Below, piece after piece: positions 44,112-53,891 of a DNA stretch of 64,000 nt (within the stretch, counting starts at the first letter, position 1; each line of letters begins with the position of its first letter). Source of the stretch: an uncultured Victivallales bacterium (GTDB lineage Bacteria; Verrucomicrobiota; Lentisphaeria; Victivallales; UBA1829); assembly GCA_934644965.1 (NCBI GenBank), contig CAKUDG010000017.1, positions 1 to 64,000 of the forward strand, given 5' to 3'. The notes beneath the pieces were generated by a model. That model was not told where the DNA came from. It ran no database searches and worked only from the letters and a program-made list of their open reading frames with translations. Made by a program: the position numbers and the translations under genes.

Positions 44112-44861
44112 ATGAAACAGACTTTTGCATTGCTGCTTGCAGTCTGCCTGACTGCGGGAGCCGTCATCGCACAGGACAATCCTGCGGACAACAACACGGA
44201 AAATCAGGGAAGACGCTCCTCCCAGCGTTTCAGGCAGCGCGGTGGCGAACGGAACGGCAACGGACCCGGCATGATGATGAGAATGCCCGGTCCTTTCCTG
44301 AACGGAATGTCTCCCTCTCAGGATCCGCGCGCGGAAGCGGAAGCAAAAATCAAGGAGAAATTTCCGGCGGAATATACGGAAATAGTCAAACAGCGCAAGG
44401 AACTGGAAGAGAAACTTCAGGCGCTTGCGGGGAAAGCCGGAGTGAAGCTTCCCCTCTCCGAAGAGGCAAGACGCGAAAAGATGGAGAATTTCCGGACGAA
44501 ATATGCCAAAGAACTTTCCGAAATAGAAACCCTCCGCAAAAGCGATCCCCGGGAAGCCATGGAAAAGATGCGCGCACTCCTGGAAAAGGAGGGGCTTGAC
44601 ATGCCCTTCAACAACCTGCACGGCCGCAGAAGTTTCCGAGGAAACGACAACGACAGGAGGGACGGTAAGGCGGAGGACGGCAATTCTCTTCCCCCTCCCC
44701 GCGTCAACCGGATGGAGGAAATGCGCGAAGAGCTGAAAGCCAGATATCCGGAAAAATTCGCTCAGGTGGAATCTCTCCGGGAGGAAAACCCCCGGGAATA
44801 CCGGAAACAATTCATGGAACTTGTGAAGCAGTACAACCAGGATAAAAATACCGCGAAGTAA
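44112..44861 (+). CDS. Secreted highly charged helical protein at the head of the secretion operon
   Basis: 249 aa. Signal peptide MKQTFALLLAVCLTAGAVIA with cleavage before QDN. The mature protein is rich in Glu, Lys and Arg with Gly/Asn/Met-rich linkers (GGERNGNGPGMMMRMPG). It has a repeated pattern ETLRKSDPREAMEKMRALL and ESLREENPREYRKQFMELV, each with DPRE/NPRE. No family recognised. Its position 36 bases before the GspL-like gene suggests a partner or substrate of the secretion system. Confidence 0.75.
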   Translation: MKQTFALLLAVCLTAGAVIAQDNPADNNTENQGRRSSQRFRQRGGERNGNGPGMMMRMPGPFLNGMSPSQDPRAEAEAKIKEKFPAEYTEIVKQRKELEEKLQALAGKAGVKLPLSEEARREKMENFRTKYAKELSEIETLRKSDPREAMEKMRALLEKEGLDMPFNNLHGRRSFRGNDNDRRDGKAEDGNSLPPPRVNRMEEMREELKARYPEKFAQVESLREENPREYRKQFMELVKQYNQDKNTAK

Positions 44862-44897
44862 GGTTGGTCGCAGAGTCGGAAGCGGAAGAGGAAGATC

Positions 44898-46130
44898 ATG
44901 CGTCTGGTTCCAGGGAATGAATATTTCATCATCAGTTTTTCATCCGAATGGATGCGCTGCTGCCGTTTCCGGAAAAAGGGGGGGTATTTCCGTCTGCTGT
45001 CCCATGCGTCCGAGCCGGTTGTGTCTGACGGATCGTCCTCCCGTGCCGATGCGCTGCGCCGGGTCCTGAAGGAGACAGGCTGCGGAACGGACAGCCTGGT
45101 CATTCTCACAGGAGCCCTGCCGGGGGGAATGTTTTTCCGTTGCTCCGGCGTTTCCATGCCTCTGAAGGATCAGAGGAATGCCGTGGAATTTGAACTGCCG
45201 CAGAAGATGCTGAGCGTTCCTCCGGACTGCCGAATCCAGTTTCTTCCTCTGGAAACAGCAGACACCCTTCCCGGCGATGAAATCGGAATGAACGTATATG
45301 CCTTCCCCGGATCCGGCATGGACAGACTCGCCGCTCTGCTGACACAGGCCCGATGCAAAGCGGATGAGTTCCTGTATCCTCTGATTGCTCTGGAAGCCGG
45401 TGATCCGCCTGTTCTGCTTCCGGAACTGGAAAAGGATTTCTGTTTCGGCGGAGGTCAGTGGAAAGTCCCTCCGGCCGGGCGGAAGGAGATGGCGGAGGCG
45501 TGGAGGGAAAAGTTTGCAGCATGTCTGCAGCTTCCGGAAGGATTCCGGACGGAGGAGTATCTGGCCTGTCTGCTGGTCATGCGTGCCCTGCAGTCGCCTG
45601 CGCTGAAGCGGAATGAAGGGGGGGTCCGTGTGCTTCCCGCCGCGCTCCGGCCCAGTCGCTACCGTTTTCATCTGTTCATCACGATTGTGCTTCTTGTGCT
45701 GATCGCCGGAGTGGCGGTGCATGATCTCGCGGGAGCGTGCATGAAACGTTATGAGGAATACAGGGCTCTGGCGGCGGAAAGGAACCGTCTCCAGAAGAAG
45801 ACCTCCGAACTGAAGGCCAAACGGAAAAATTCCGAAAAGGAATGGAAGGAACTCGGAAGGGTAACCAAACTCAAGGCGGGGGAAAGCAATCTGCTCGGCA
45901 CGCTCGCAGACCTGACGGAAGTCCTGCCACCGGATGTTCTGGTGACAAGCCTGCGCCTGAATGAAAGCACCCTCAGCCTCACGCTGCAGACGGAATCCGA
46001 AACTCTGAACCTCCCCCAGACCCTGCGCAGACTCTCCCGCTGGAAAATCGGACAGCTCCAGCAGAGAAGAATGGACGATACCGTACAAATGATCACCCTC
46101 ACCCTGATTCCATCGGAGGCTTCGGAATGA
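44898..46130 (+). CDS. GspL/PilM-PilN-like inner-membrane assembly protein
   Basis: 410 aa. The first 250 residues are cytoplasmic and actin-like in pattern, but without sharp ATP motifs. One membrane segment (LFITIVLLVLIAGVAVHDLA, about 255-275) is followed by a coiled coil (YRALAAERNRLQKKTSELK) and a PilN-like domain with LADLTEVLPPDVLVTSLRLN. This topology matches GspL or a PilM-PilN fusion, the platform that links the secretion ATPase to the periplasm. It overlaps the next gene by ATGA. Confidence 0.78.
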   Translation: MRLVPGNEYFIISFSSEWMRCCRFRKKGGYFRLLSHASEPVVSDGSSSRADALRRVLKETGCGTDSLVILTGALPGGMFFRCSGVSMPLKDQRNAVEFELPQKMLSVPPDCRIQFLPLETADTLPGDEIGMNVYAFPGSGMDRLAALLTQARCKADEFLYPLIALEAGDPPVLLPELEKDFCFGGGQWKVPPAGRKEMAEAWREKFAACLQLPEGFRTEEYLACLLVMRALQSPALKRNEGGVRVLPAALRPSRYRFHLFITIVLLVLIAGVAVHDLAGACMKRYEEYRALAAERNRLQKKTSELKAKRKNSEKEWKELGRVTKLKAGESNLLGTLADLTEVLPPDVLVTSLRLNESTLSLTLQTESETLNLPQTLRRLSRWKIGQLQQRRMDDTVQMITLTLIPSEASE

Positions 46131-46795
46131 TGAAATCCCAGTCTCTGAAAGCCTTGATGAAGACTCCCGCCGGCTATACGCTCCTGGTCTGTCTTCTCCT
46201 GATTCTGTGCAGCTGGATCTATCTGTTTTTCCAGTTCACCGGCGAGGCTGGCAACCTCTTCCCCGGCGACCAGGAAATCAGCGCTCTTAAAACCGAACTG
46301 GAAAAAGCCCGGACCGACTGTGATGCCGAAGAAGAAAAGATGCGCGCGGCTGAATCCCTGAAGAAACTCTATGCCGATCAGTGCGCCCGCTACTGGAAGG
46401 ATGAAGCCTTCGGCGATGTGGAAACTTCCATGCGCGAACGGATTGCCGGGGCGGCTTCGGAAAGGGGAGTCCGCTTGAACAGTCTGGGATCGGTCCGTAC
46501 CAGCCGCATCAACGGGGAACTCTCCTATGCGGAAATCGAAGTGTCGCTCTCGGACGGCTTTGAAGACATCATGAATCTGATCGCCGGAATCGCCGAACTG
46601 AAACCGGAGCTCTCCTGGAGAAGGATCGACATCCGGCCTGAATTCCGCCGCACTCCTCCTCCCGGCCGGGCCGAATCCGGAGGAACCGTGCAGGCGGAGG
46701 ATACCGAACAGAAGTTCCGCTTCTCCGGAACGCTCCGTGTCATCTGCGTGGAAGATCAAAGCACAACCCAGGAAACGGAGGCAAGCGCACAATGA
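46127..46795 (+). CDS. GspM/PilO-like inner-membrane protein
   Basis: 222 aa. Short cytoplasmic N-terminus, one membrane segment (YTLLVCLLLILCSWIYLFF, about 17-35), a coiled coil (ISALKTELEKARTDCDAEEE) and a C-terminal ferredoxin-like periplasmic domain ending FSGTLRVICVE. This is the PilO/GspM layout; it would pair with the GspL-like product. Coupled by ATGA overlap at both ends. Confidence 0.75.
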   Translation: MMKSQSLKALMKTPAGYTLLVCLLLILCSWIYLFFQFTGEAGNLFPGDQEISALKTELEKARTDCDAEEEKMRAAESLKKLYADQCARYWKDEAFGDVETSMRERIAGAASERGVRLNSLGSVRTSRINGELSYAEIEVSLSDGFEDIMNLIAGIAELKPELSWRRIDIRPEFRRTPPPGRAESGGTVQAEDTEQKFRFSGTLRVICVEDQSTTQETEASAQ

Positions 46796-47706
46796 GAGCA
46801 GGTTTGATCATTCTGAACGTCCTTCTGATCACTGTCATCGCCTTCGGAGTTTTCGGACGCCTGGGAGGGGAGGGGAAAAATACAAGCGTCCAGGCCGTGA
46901 AGAAAAAGGCGAATCGCGCGAAAACAGATTCCCCCAGACAGGAAAAAACGGAAAAAACAAGCGTGGAACAGAATCCGGAAGCCCTTCTTGCCCAGATCGT
47001 CGAACACAATATATTCAATCCGGACCGCTGTCCGAATGCACGCGTCGCAGGACGTCGGAACAATGACAGAATTGAAATGACTCTGGTCGGGACCTTTGTC
47101 ATCGGCACTCATTCCGGAGCGATCATTCTCCAGAAGAACAGCAGTCTCAATTCCATGCAGAACGCCAGACAGCTGATGATGCCGGGCGGTGCGCCTGGTT
47201 TTCCCCCCGGCGCATTCCCGATGCGCAATAATAACACTGTCGCTGGGAACTCGTTCCTGCAGAGGCGTTTCTCCGGAAGAGCGACTTCCCAGGGCGGCAT
47301 CGTGCGGAATCCGGCAGGGGGGGAAAATGGAGATTTCTCCTCTTCCTCCGAGGTCGTGTATCAGCAGTATGTGCGCTGCGGGGAGACCCTGGCCAACGGC
47401 TATACTCTCCTCAGCGTCTCGCGCACAGGGGCGGTCCTGACGAAAGGAAGCGAGAAACTGGAACTGACTCTTCTGGAAGCTTCCAAAGCCGCGGGGGCCA
47501 ATCCCGGAAACACAAATGCCTCTTCCGTCCTTCCTCCCGGCATGTTCCCCAACATGACGCCTGAAATGATGCGCATGTTCCAGCAGCGCAGAAACAGAAT
47601 GATGAACTCCCCTGGAGGCGGCGCTCCTTTCGGAAACAACAGCCAGTGGAATGCTTCCGGCCGGAACAGATTCCAGCCTCAGGCGTCACCGGGAAGAAAC
47701 CGCTGA
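46792..47706 (+). CDS. GspC/PilP-like protein
   Basis: 304 aa. N-terminal membrane anchor (LIILNVLLITVIAFGVFG), charged linker, then a homology-region-like domain starting VEHNIFNPDRCP and containing LVGTFVIGTHSGAIIL, QYVRCGETLANGYTLLSVS and TKGSEKLELTLLE. GspC/PilP proteins bind the secretin from the inner membrane. The rest is Asn/Met/Gly/Pro-rich (about 235-304) and probably unstructured. The role is inferred from position just before the secretin. Confidence 0.75.
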   Translation: MRAGLIILNVLLITVIAFGVFGRLGGEGKNTSVQAVKKKANRAKTDSPRQEKTEKTSVEQNPEALLAQIVEHNIFNPDRCPNARVAGRRNNDRIEMTLVGTFVIGTHSGAIILQKNSSLNSMQNARQLMMPGGAPGFPPGAFPMRNNNTVAGNSFLQRRFSGRATSQGGIVRNPAGGENGDFSSSSEVVYQQYVRCGETLANGYTLLSVSRTGAVLTKGSEKLELTLLEASKAAGANPGNTNASSVLPPGMFPNMTPEMMRMFQQRRNRMMNSPGGGAPFGNNSQWNASGRNRFQPQASPGRNR

Positions 47707-47792
47707 AACGGGAACACAGGCATGAAAGAGACGCTTTCGCAGAAAGAGCGGAAATAAGAAGAGAAAACAACGTGAAAATCAGTCATCCGGCT

Positions 47793-47836
47793 TTGAAAAC
47801 AGCTTTGAGAACAGAATTGAAAACAGTTTTGAGAAC
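47793..47836 (+). repeat. Two 20-bp direct repeats before the secretin gene
   Basis: TTGAAAACAGCTTTGAGAAC (47793-47812) and a copy differing at one base (47817-47836), 24 bases apart, lie in the 142-base gap between the GspC-like and secretin genes, just before the GGAGG ribosome binding site. Confidence 0.7.
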
Positions 47837-47848
47837 GGCGGAGGAACT

Positions 47849-50218
47849 ATGAGCATACAGAAGAAATCTGCGGCGCGGCTCTTCGGGGCGCTGATTGCCG
47901 GGCTGCTGCTTGCAGCCGCAGGCGGTTGCCTGACGGATTCCGGAGAAGAACAGGACTCCTCTTCCGGGGAAGAGTCTGAAAAAGAACAGAACCGCTTCGC
48001 CTTCCTCCGCCCCGAGGAGGCTAAGGAACTGCGGACCGAACGGGAGGCTCTGGAACAGGAAGAAGTCGTCCAGACACCTCTCCCCCCCGGTGAACTGACC
48101 CCGGAACGTCTGAAACGCCTGGAAGCGCAGAAGAATACCGGACAATCCGGCGGAAGCAATCCCCCCTCCGCACGGAAACGCCCGGATCCGTTCTATGAAG
48201 AATTCATTCTGCTGGACGCGGATGAGAAACTGCCCGTCTCGCTCGTTTTCAACAGCGCCCCGCTCCTGGACGTGCTCCCCGCTTTCGCGGACGTCCTCGG
48301 ATTCAATTTCGTGGCAGATCCCGAACTGAAGGGGACCATCACCATCAATCTGAATTCCACGATGAGCCGCAGGGAACTCTGGAACACCTTCGACAAAGTG
48401 CTGTCCCTTTCCGGAGCGGGCGCGGTGGTGAACGAATCGCTTCTCCGGATCGTGCCGCTTTCCAAACTCGCCCAGCAGCCGGACCTGGCGGTCTCGAGGG
48501 AGGAGGAGGCGGAGGTGTATTATTATCCGCTGAAGAATGCGACGGCAAAGGATGTCGTGACACAGATCAAGCCCTTTCTCGGGAAGGACAGCGTCTGTGT
48601 GGAACTGACGCGTCCGAACGCGGTGGTCGTCAGCGACGACCGGGCGAACATTCCGAAAATCCGCCAGCTCCTCGACATCATCGACCGCAACGGAAAGGGA
48701 AACTGGCCGCGCGCAGTCATCCGCTGCCACAACATTCTCCCGAGCAAGATCACCGATGAACTGAAAAACGTCATGCCCGTTCTCGGGTTCAACGTGTTGC
48801 AGGTCACAGACAAGACGGAACAGCCGGGATCGATCCAGCTTTCGGCCATCGACCGTCTCCAACTGATTGTGGCGTCCGCTGCGACGGAGGAAGCCGTCAC
48901 GGAAATCCGCAACTGGGTGGAAATTCTGGACAGTTCCGACTCCCTGGATCAAGAACGGGTCTTCGTCTACCGCGTCATGCACGGTAAGGCCGATCAGCTT
49001 CTGAACGCCCTGGCCGTCATCTACAACACGCAGGGCTCCTCCCTGACCATCGACGAAAGCACGGGCAACGAGCGCACCGAAACCATCTCGAACACCCCCT
49101 CCGCCAACAGAAGAAGCAGCACAAGTGCTTCCAATTCCCCGAATGCGGCAACAAGAACCAATACCGTCAACAGCGCCGCCAACACGGAAACCGATCAAAC
49201 GTCCAGCATTTTTGAAAAGGAGGTCCGGATCTTCGCCGACGGCGTGCTGAACCGTCTGGTCATCCGCACGAATCCGCGGACCTACGCCTCCATCAAGGCG
49301 CTTCTGGACCGTCTTGACATTGTCCCGGCGCAGGTCCTTCTCCAGGTTCTCGTCGTGGAAGTGACTCTGACCGAATCCACCCAGTTCGGACTGGAGCTCT
49401 CCGGAGCGGCCAAGGCCGGCGGCGACAACCTGGTCTTCGGAAACAATTATTCAAACCTGAATCCCGATCTGACCGGAAACCCCGTGGGCGCCACCAAGGA
49501 GGACGGACTCTCCTTCCTCCTCAGCGACAGAGACAACCCCCAGAATAAATTCGGCTACATCCGCGCTCTTGCCGGAAACGGTCTGGTGAAAGTCGTGGCC
49601 TGTCCCCAGGTGCTGGTCTCCAGCCATACGGAGGCGGAACTGAAGGTCGTCGAAGACGTGCCTTATGTGGCTTCGGCGCTGACGGACACGGCGTCCACCT
49701 CCTCCACTTCCACCGCCTTCACCAGCCAGATCGACTATCAGGAAGCGGGCGTCATCCTCACAATCACGCCGCAGATCACCAGCACGGACCTGATCTCCCT
49801 GGACATCACCCAGACTCTTTCCAGCGTCCTGACCAATTCCTACACCACCGTCGACGCCCCCGTCTTCCCCACCCGCGAAATCACCACCAACATGACCATC
49901 CGGAACGGACGGACCATGATCATCGGCGGACTCATCCAGGAAAAGAAAACCGACAACCTTTCCAGCGTGCCGATCATCAACAGCATCCCCTTCCTCCGCC
50001 GTCTCTTCGGCAGCACGGACGCTTCCGTCGAACGTTCCGAGATCCTGGTCCTGATCACCGGATACATCATTGATGAACAGAGCAAGGTCGAAGAAATGAT
50101 CAAGCGCTACAACGACGCCGTCAAGGCTTTGAATGATTTCGACGACAATCTCGGAGATCGTCCCGGCGCCGGGAAACGAGTCACCCTTTACGAAAAAATC
50201 AGCCAGTCGGGGATATGA
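47849..50218 (+). CDS. gspD: Type II secretion system secretin
   Basis: 789 aa. Lipoprotein signal with Cys27 (LLAAAGGC). An acidic, Pro-rich stretch is followed by N-domains (PVSLVFNSAPLLDVLPAFAD, GTITINLNSTMSRRELWNTF, EVYYYPLKNATAKDVVTQIK) with a Ser/Thr/Asn-rich insertion near 410-450, then the secretin domain (VDAPVFPTREITTNMTIRNG, MIIGGLIQEKKTDNLSSVPI). It forms the outer-membrane pore for folded substrates. GGAGG is five bases before ATG. Confidence 0.96.
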   Translation: MSIQKKSAARLFGALIAGLLLAAAGGCLTDSGEEQDSSSGEESEKEQNRFAFLRPEEAKELRTEREALEQEEVVQTPLPPGELTPERLKRLEAQKNTGQSGGSNPPSARKRPDPFYEEFILLDADEKLPVSLVFNSAPLLDVLPAFADVLGFNFVADPELKGTITINLNSTMSRRELWNTFDKVLSLSGAGAVVNESLLRIVPLSKLAQQPDLAVSREEEAEVYYYPLKNATAKDVVTQIKPFLGKDSVCVELTRPNAVVVSDDRANIPKIRQLLDIIDRNGKGNWPRAVIRCHNILPSKITDELKNVMPVLGFNVLQVTDKTEQPGSIQLSAIDRLQLIVASAATEEAVTEIRNWVEILDSSDSLDQERVFVYRVMHGKADQLLNALAVIYNTQGSSLTIDESTGNERTETISNTPSANRRSSTSASNSPNAATRTNTVNSAANTETDQTSSIFEKEVRIFADGVLNRLVIRTNPRTYASIKALLDRLDIVPAQVLLQVLVVEVTLTESTQFGLELSGAAKAGGDNLVFGNNYSNLNPDLTGNPVGATKEDGLSFLLSDRDNPQNKFGYIRALAGNGLVKVVACPQVLVSSHTEAELKVVEDVPYVASALTDTASTSSTSTAFTSQIDYQEAGVILTITPQITSTDLISLDITQTLSSVLTNSYTTVDAPVFPTREITTNMTIRNGRTMIIGGLIQEKKTDNLSSVPIINSIPFLRRLFGSTDASVERSEILVLITGYIIDEQSKVEEMIKRYNDAVKALNDFDDNLGDRPGAGKRVTLYEKISQSGI

Positions 50219-50225
50219 CACAGCC

Positions 50226-51947
50226 ATGACCGATGATTCCTCCTCTTTGACAGCTCTGACAGCCAGCCGGAAAACTCCGGATACGGATGACGGGCCTCAT
50301 CCTCCGTCCTCTCCGGCGCTTCCCTCTCCTGCCGCGGGCCATTCCTTTGAAGAATGCCATCGCCGCCTTCAGGCGGAACTCTCTTCCTTCAGGACGGAAG
50401 AATCCAACTCCGCCCCTTCCGGCGGCAATGAGGATTCCCCGGACTGGATCAGGGCGCGCGCACAGGACGCCGCTCTGGTCCAGTCCGGCGTTCTGAGCGA
50501 ATTCCAGCTGGCCGATCTCTATGCCCGCGCCTACGGGAAACCCGCCGTCGATGAAAATGAACTCCGCCAGCCGGAACCCTATCCGGACTGTCCCCTGGAG
50601 TTCTCCAATGCGAATCTCTGTCTTCCTTACGAATGGAACGGGGAAAGCATCACCTTCCTGGTGGCGGATCCCTACGGACTGGAACAGCTGGAGTTCCTTG
50701 TACACAGGACCTGGTCCATGGGAATGGATTTCCGCTTCGTTCGCAGGACCTTTCTCGAGCGCATGCTCAGCAAGCTCCAGAATCTGGAGCAGGACGCCCA
50801 GCAGACGCCCGATGCCGCCGAAGACGAAAACGCCTTGCGTTCCATGGCGGGCGAAGCAAGAATCGTGCGGCTCGTGAACGACATCTTCAGCCGGGCCATC
50901 GAATCGGGAGCCAGCGACATTCATATCGAACCTGGCGAGGATCTCGTCTCCGTCCGCTGCCGCATCGACGGCGTACTGACGGAAATCCTGAGCTGTCCCC
51001 TGAACCAGTTCCCCGCAATCGCCTCGCGCATCAAACTTCTCGGGGGGCTGAACATCGCCGAAAGCCGTCTGCCCCAGGACGGGCGCACCAATGTCCAGCT
51101 CGGGCATCTGACTCTGGACATGCGCATCAGCACAATTCCGATCCTCACAGGAGAAAGCATTGTGCTGAGGCTCCTCAATCAGGAGAGCATCGCCTTTGAC
51201 CTGAAAACACTCGGGATGTCCGACATTCATCTGCGGGAGTTCCAGCGTCTGATCCGCATTCCTCACGGGATGATCCTGGTGGTGGGCCCCACCGGAAGCG
51301 GAAAAACGACCACGCTTTACAGCGTCATCAGCCAGCTGAACGATCAGAAGAAGAAGATCATCACGGTCGAGGACCCCGTGGAATACAAAATGGCGGGACT
51401 CTGCCAGATGCAGGTCAATCCGAAGATCGGGGTCACCTTCGCTTCGGGACTGCGTCATATTGTGCGTCAGGATCCGGACATCATCCTGGTCGGGGAAATC
51501 CGCGACAGGGAGACGGCGGACATCGCCGTCAACGCCGCTCTCACGGGACATCTGGTGCTGAGCACACTGCACACAAACGATGCGGTCGGAGCGGTGACGC
51601 GTCTCCTGGATATGGGGCTGGAACCGTTTCTGGTGTCGTCGGCACTTTACGGGGTGCTGTCGCAGCGTCTTGTGCGGAAGATCTGTCCTGAATGCCGCGG
51701 GGAGGCGCGTCCCGTCAAATGCCGGCGCTGCGGAGGAAGCGGATTCAAGGGACGTTCCGGCATTTTTGAACTGCTCTTCATGAACGACGAACTCCGCGCA
51801 GCGGTCAACCGCAACGCTTCAAGCTCGGAGCTGGAGGCAATCGCCATCCGGCACGGCATGACCACGCTCAAGCAGGACGGCGACTCGAAGGTCAGGGCCG
51901 GAATCACCACCGCTGAGGAACTTTCACGTTCCACGGCGGAACTCTGA
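50226..51947 (+). CDS. gspE: Type II secretion ATPase
   Basis: 573 aa. N-terminal GspE_N-type domain (about 70-190), Walker A VGPTGSGKTTTLYSVIS (about 353), Asp box ITVEDPVEYKMAGLCQMQVN, Walker B DPDIILVGEIRDRETADI and His box THLVLSTLHTND-like region. The zinc site is CPECRG with KCRRCGGSGFKGRSGIFELL. It powers pseudopilus assembly. ATG 50226 sits 7 bases after gspD; the open frame extends back inside gspD. Confidence 0.97.
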   Translation: MTDDSSSLTALTASRKTPDTDDGPHPPSSPALPSPAAGHSFEECHRRLQAELSSFRTEESNSAPSGGNEDSPDWIRARAQDAALVQSGVLSEFQLADLYARAYGKPAVDENELRQPEPYPDCPLEFSNANLCLPYEWNGESITFLVADPYGLEQLEFLVHRTWSMGMDFRFVRRTFLERMLSKLQNLEQDAQQTPDAAEDENALRSMAGEARIVRLVNDIFSRAIESGASDIHIEPGEDLVSVRCRIDGVLTEILSCPLNQFPAIASRIKLLGGLNIAESRLPQDGRTNVQLGHLTLDMRISTIPILTGESIVLRLLNQESIAFDLKTLGMSDIHLREFQRLIRIPHGMILVVGPTGSGKTTTLYSVISQLNDQKKKIITVEDPVEYKMAGLCQMQVNPKIGVTFASGLRHIVRQDPDIILVGEIRDRETADIAVNAALTGHLVLSTLHTNDAVGAVTRLLDMGLEPFLVSSALYGVLSQRLVRKICPECRGEARPVKCRRCGGSGFKGRSGIFELLFMNDELRAAVNRNASSSELEAIAIRHGMTTLKQDGDSKVRAGITTAEELSRSTAEL

Positions 51948-52011
51948 TCCCCCCTCCTCCGCGGAAGATGAAGAAAGTGAAGAAGGAGAAAAAGGAGAAA
52001 AAGACCGGATC

Positions 52012-53220
52012 ATGGCGCTTTACCGATACATCGCTGCCGCAAAAGGCGATCCCCCTCACGAAGAACTCATTGAGGCGGACAGCAGAGACGAAGCTCTCGG
52101 GAAACTCCGTTCCAGGCGGATGACTCCCGTACGTTTCTGCGGCGAAGTCTCCATGGCTTCCGGCGGCGGGTTCAGCCTTTCCCTGAGCCGGAGAAACCGC
52201 ATTGACACCTATGAATTCACGCGTCAGCTCACGCCTCTTCTCAACTCCTACATTCCTCTGGAACGCGCGCTCGGAATCATCGCCGAAAGCACGGAGGAGC
52301 CCTCCCAGCGCGCCCTGGTCAACAGCATGCGCCAGGGACTCCATGAGGGGAAAAAATTTTCCGAACTGGTCCGGTCAAACGGAAAACTGTTCCCCGGCTA
52401 TTATGCCAATCTGATTGAAAGCGGTGAGGAAACCGGATGTCTGCCCGAAGTCATGACTCATCTGCTCAAATTCATGAGCGAGAGCCGGGAACAGCGGAAC
52501 TTCATTGTGTCAAGTTCGATTTATCCGCTGGCGATCCTTTCGGTCACGCTGATTGTGACGGTGCTGCTGTTCACGGTGTTCGTCCCGAAATTCGCAAAGA
52601 TCTTCACCGACACCGGGCGCGAACTGCCGCCTTCGATGAATTTCCTGATGGGTCTGAGCCATTTCGCGGCCTGGGCGTGGTGGATGCTCCCGCTGGGGGG
52701 GGTGCTGGTCTACTTCCTTCTGCTCAGGGTGTTCGGAAGGGAAAGGCTGCGGGAGAAACTTTGCTCCATTCTGCTGTCCGTCCCGCTTTTCGGGAAGATC
52801 CTCATTGATCTGGAAATGAGTCGATACATCCGCACTCTGGCCATCCTGATCGCGAATCATGTGGAAATTATCCGGACGGTCCGGATTGCGGGGCGCATCA
52901 TCGGGAATCCGGTCATCGCACGCGATTTTGAATCCATCGGGAGCAGTCTGAAGGGAGGGCAGAAACTTTCCGCCGCCCTGAACGGAAACCGTTTCATCCC
53001 CAGGGAAATGGTCCCCATGCTCCGGATCGGGGAGGAATCCGGGACCGTCGGGACGATGCTCGAACGCATCGCAGACAATCTGGAAAGCGACACGCGTTTG
53101 AAAATCAAACGCCTTCTGAGCCTCTTCGAACCTGCGGTCATCGTCTTTCTTGCCGCGGTCGTTCTGGTGGTGGTGGCCTCCATCTTCGTGGCCATGATGG
53201 AAATGAACACCATCGGATGA
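52012..53220 (+). CDS. gspF: Type II secretion inner-membrane platform protein
   Basis: 402 aa. N-terminal YRYIAAAKGDPPHEELIEAD, then two GspF domains with FTRQLTPLLNSYIPLERALG and MSRYIRTLAILIANHVEIIR. Three membrane segments (about 165-190, 215-235 and 375-398). It contacts the ATPase and pseudopilin base. Normal family length. Confidence 0.95.
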   Translation: MALYRYIAAAKGDPPHEELIEADSRDEALGKLRSRRMTPVRFCGEVSMASGGGFSLSLSRRNRIDTYEFTRQLTPLLNSYIPLERALGIIAESTEEPSQRALVNSMRQGLHEGKKFSELVRSNGKLFPGYYANLIESGEETGCLPEVMTHLLKFMSESREQRNFIVSSSIYPLAILSVTLIVTVLLFTVFVPKFAKIFTDTGRELPPSMNFLMGLSHFAAWAWWMLPLGGVLVYFLLLRVFGRERLREKLCSILLSVPLFGKILIDLEMSRYIRTLAILIANHVEIIRTVRIAGRIIGNPVIARDFESIGSSLKGGQKLSAALNGNRFIPREMVPMLRIGEESGTVGTMLERIADNLESDTRLKIKRLLSLFEPAVIVFLAAVVLVVVASIFVAMMEMNTIG

Positions 53221-53383
53221 ACAGGAGGAGAAAAAAAGAAAGTCCGCGGCTCCTTTCAGGCGGAAATACGGAGCAAGGAGCCTCCTCAGGCCGGAGCCAG
53301 TGCCCGGGAGCAGAACTGAAAAGAATGGATTCATTTCGCCAACAACTTTGCAGCAACATAAAAAAACAAGGAGACGACATTCT

Positions 53384-53824
53384 ATGAAAAACACAAAAAG
53401 AATCCCGCGGTGGAACGGAAGAGGCAAAAGAAGGCCTTTCACGCTGATCGAACTGGTGGTGGTCATCGTCATTCTGGTCACGCTCGCATCCATCGCGACC
53501 CCGATGTACATGAACTATACGAAAAAGGCCAAGATCGGCGCCGCGACCACCCAGGTCAAAATGCTCAAGGAAGCCCTGACCGGATACAAACTCGACGTCG
53601 GAAGCTATCCGGACTCCCTGGAAGGACTGATCGAAAACACCTCCTCCAGCGAAAAATGGGACGGCCCCTATCTCGATCCCCCGAAAATCCCCCTGGATCC
53701 CTGGGGCAATGAATACGTCTACGTCCATCCGGGCGAGCACGGCGATTTTGATCTCTCCTCCTACGGCGCCGACGGCCAGAGCGGAGGAACCGGAGAAAAT
53801 GCGGACATCAACAGCTGGGAATAA
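53384..53824 (+). CDS. gspG: Major pseudopilin
   Basis: 146 aa. Class III signal RRPFTLIELVVVIVILVTLA with Pro, not Gly, at -1. The body has IATPMYMNYTKKAKIGAATT, LDVGSYPDSLEGLIENTSS, GPYLDPPKIPLDPWGNEYVY and a calcium-site-like GDFDLSSYGADGQSGGTGEN. It forms the periplasmic pseudopilus. AAGGAG precedes the ATG. The length and C-terminal region match GspG closely. Confidence 0.95.
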   Translation: MKNTKRIPRWNGRGKRRPFTLIELVVVIVILVTLASIATPMYMNYTKKAKIGAATTQVKMLKEALTGYKLDVGSYPDSLEGLIENTSSSEKWDGPYLDPPKIPLDPWGNEYVYVHPGEHGDFDLSSYGADGQSGGTGENADINSWE

Positions 53825-53891
53825 AGGAAAGCTTTTCTCCTTCTCCTCATCCTCCCTTTTTTCCCTCTCTCTTTCTTCCCCGCACAGGAAA

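Noticed and set aside
47783..49198. 471-codon minus frame opposite the secretin gene
   Set aside because: The secretin is certain, and the antisense translation is Gly/Arg/Val repeats from codon mirroring.
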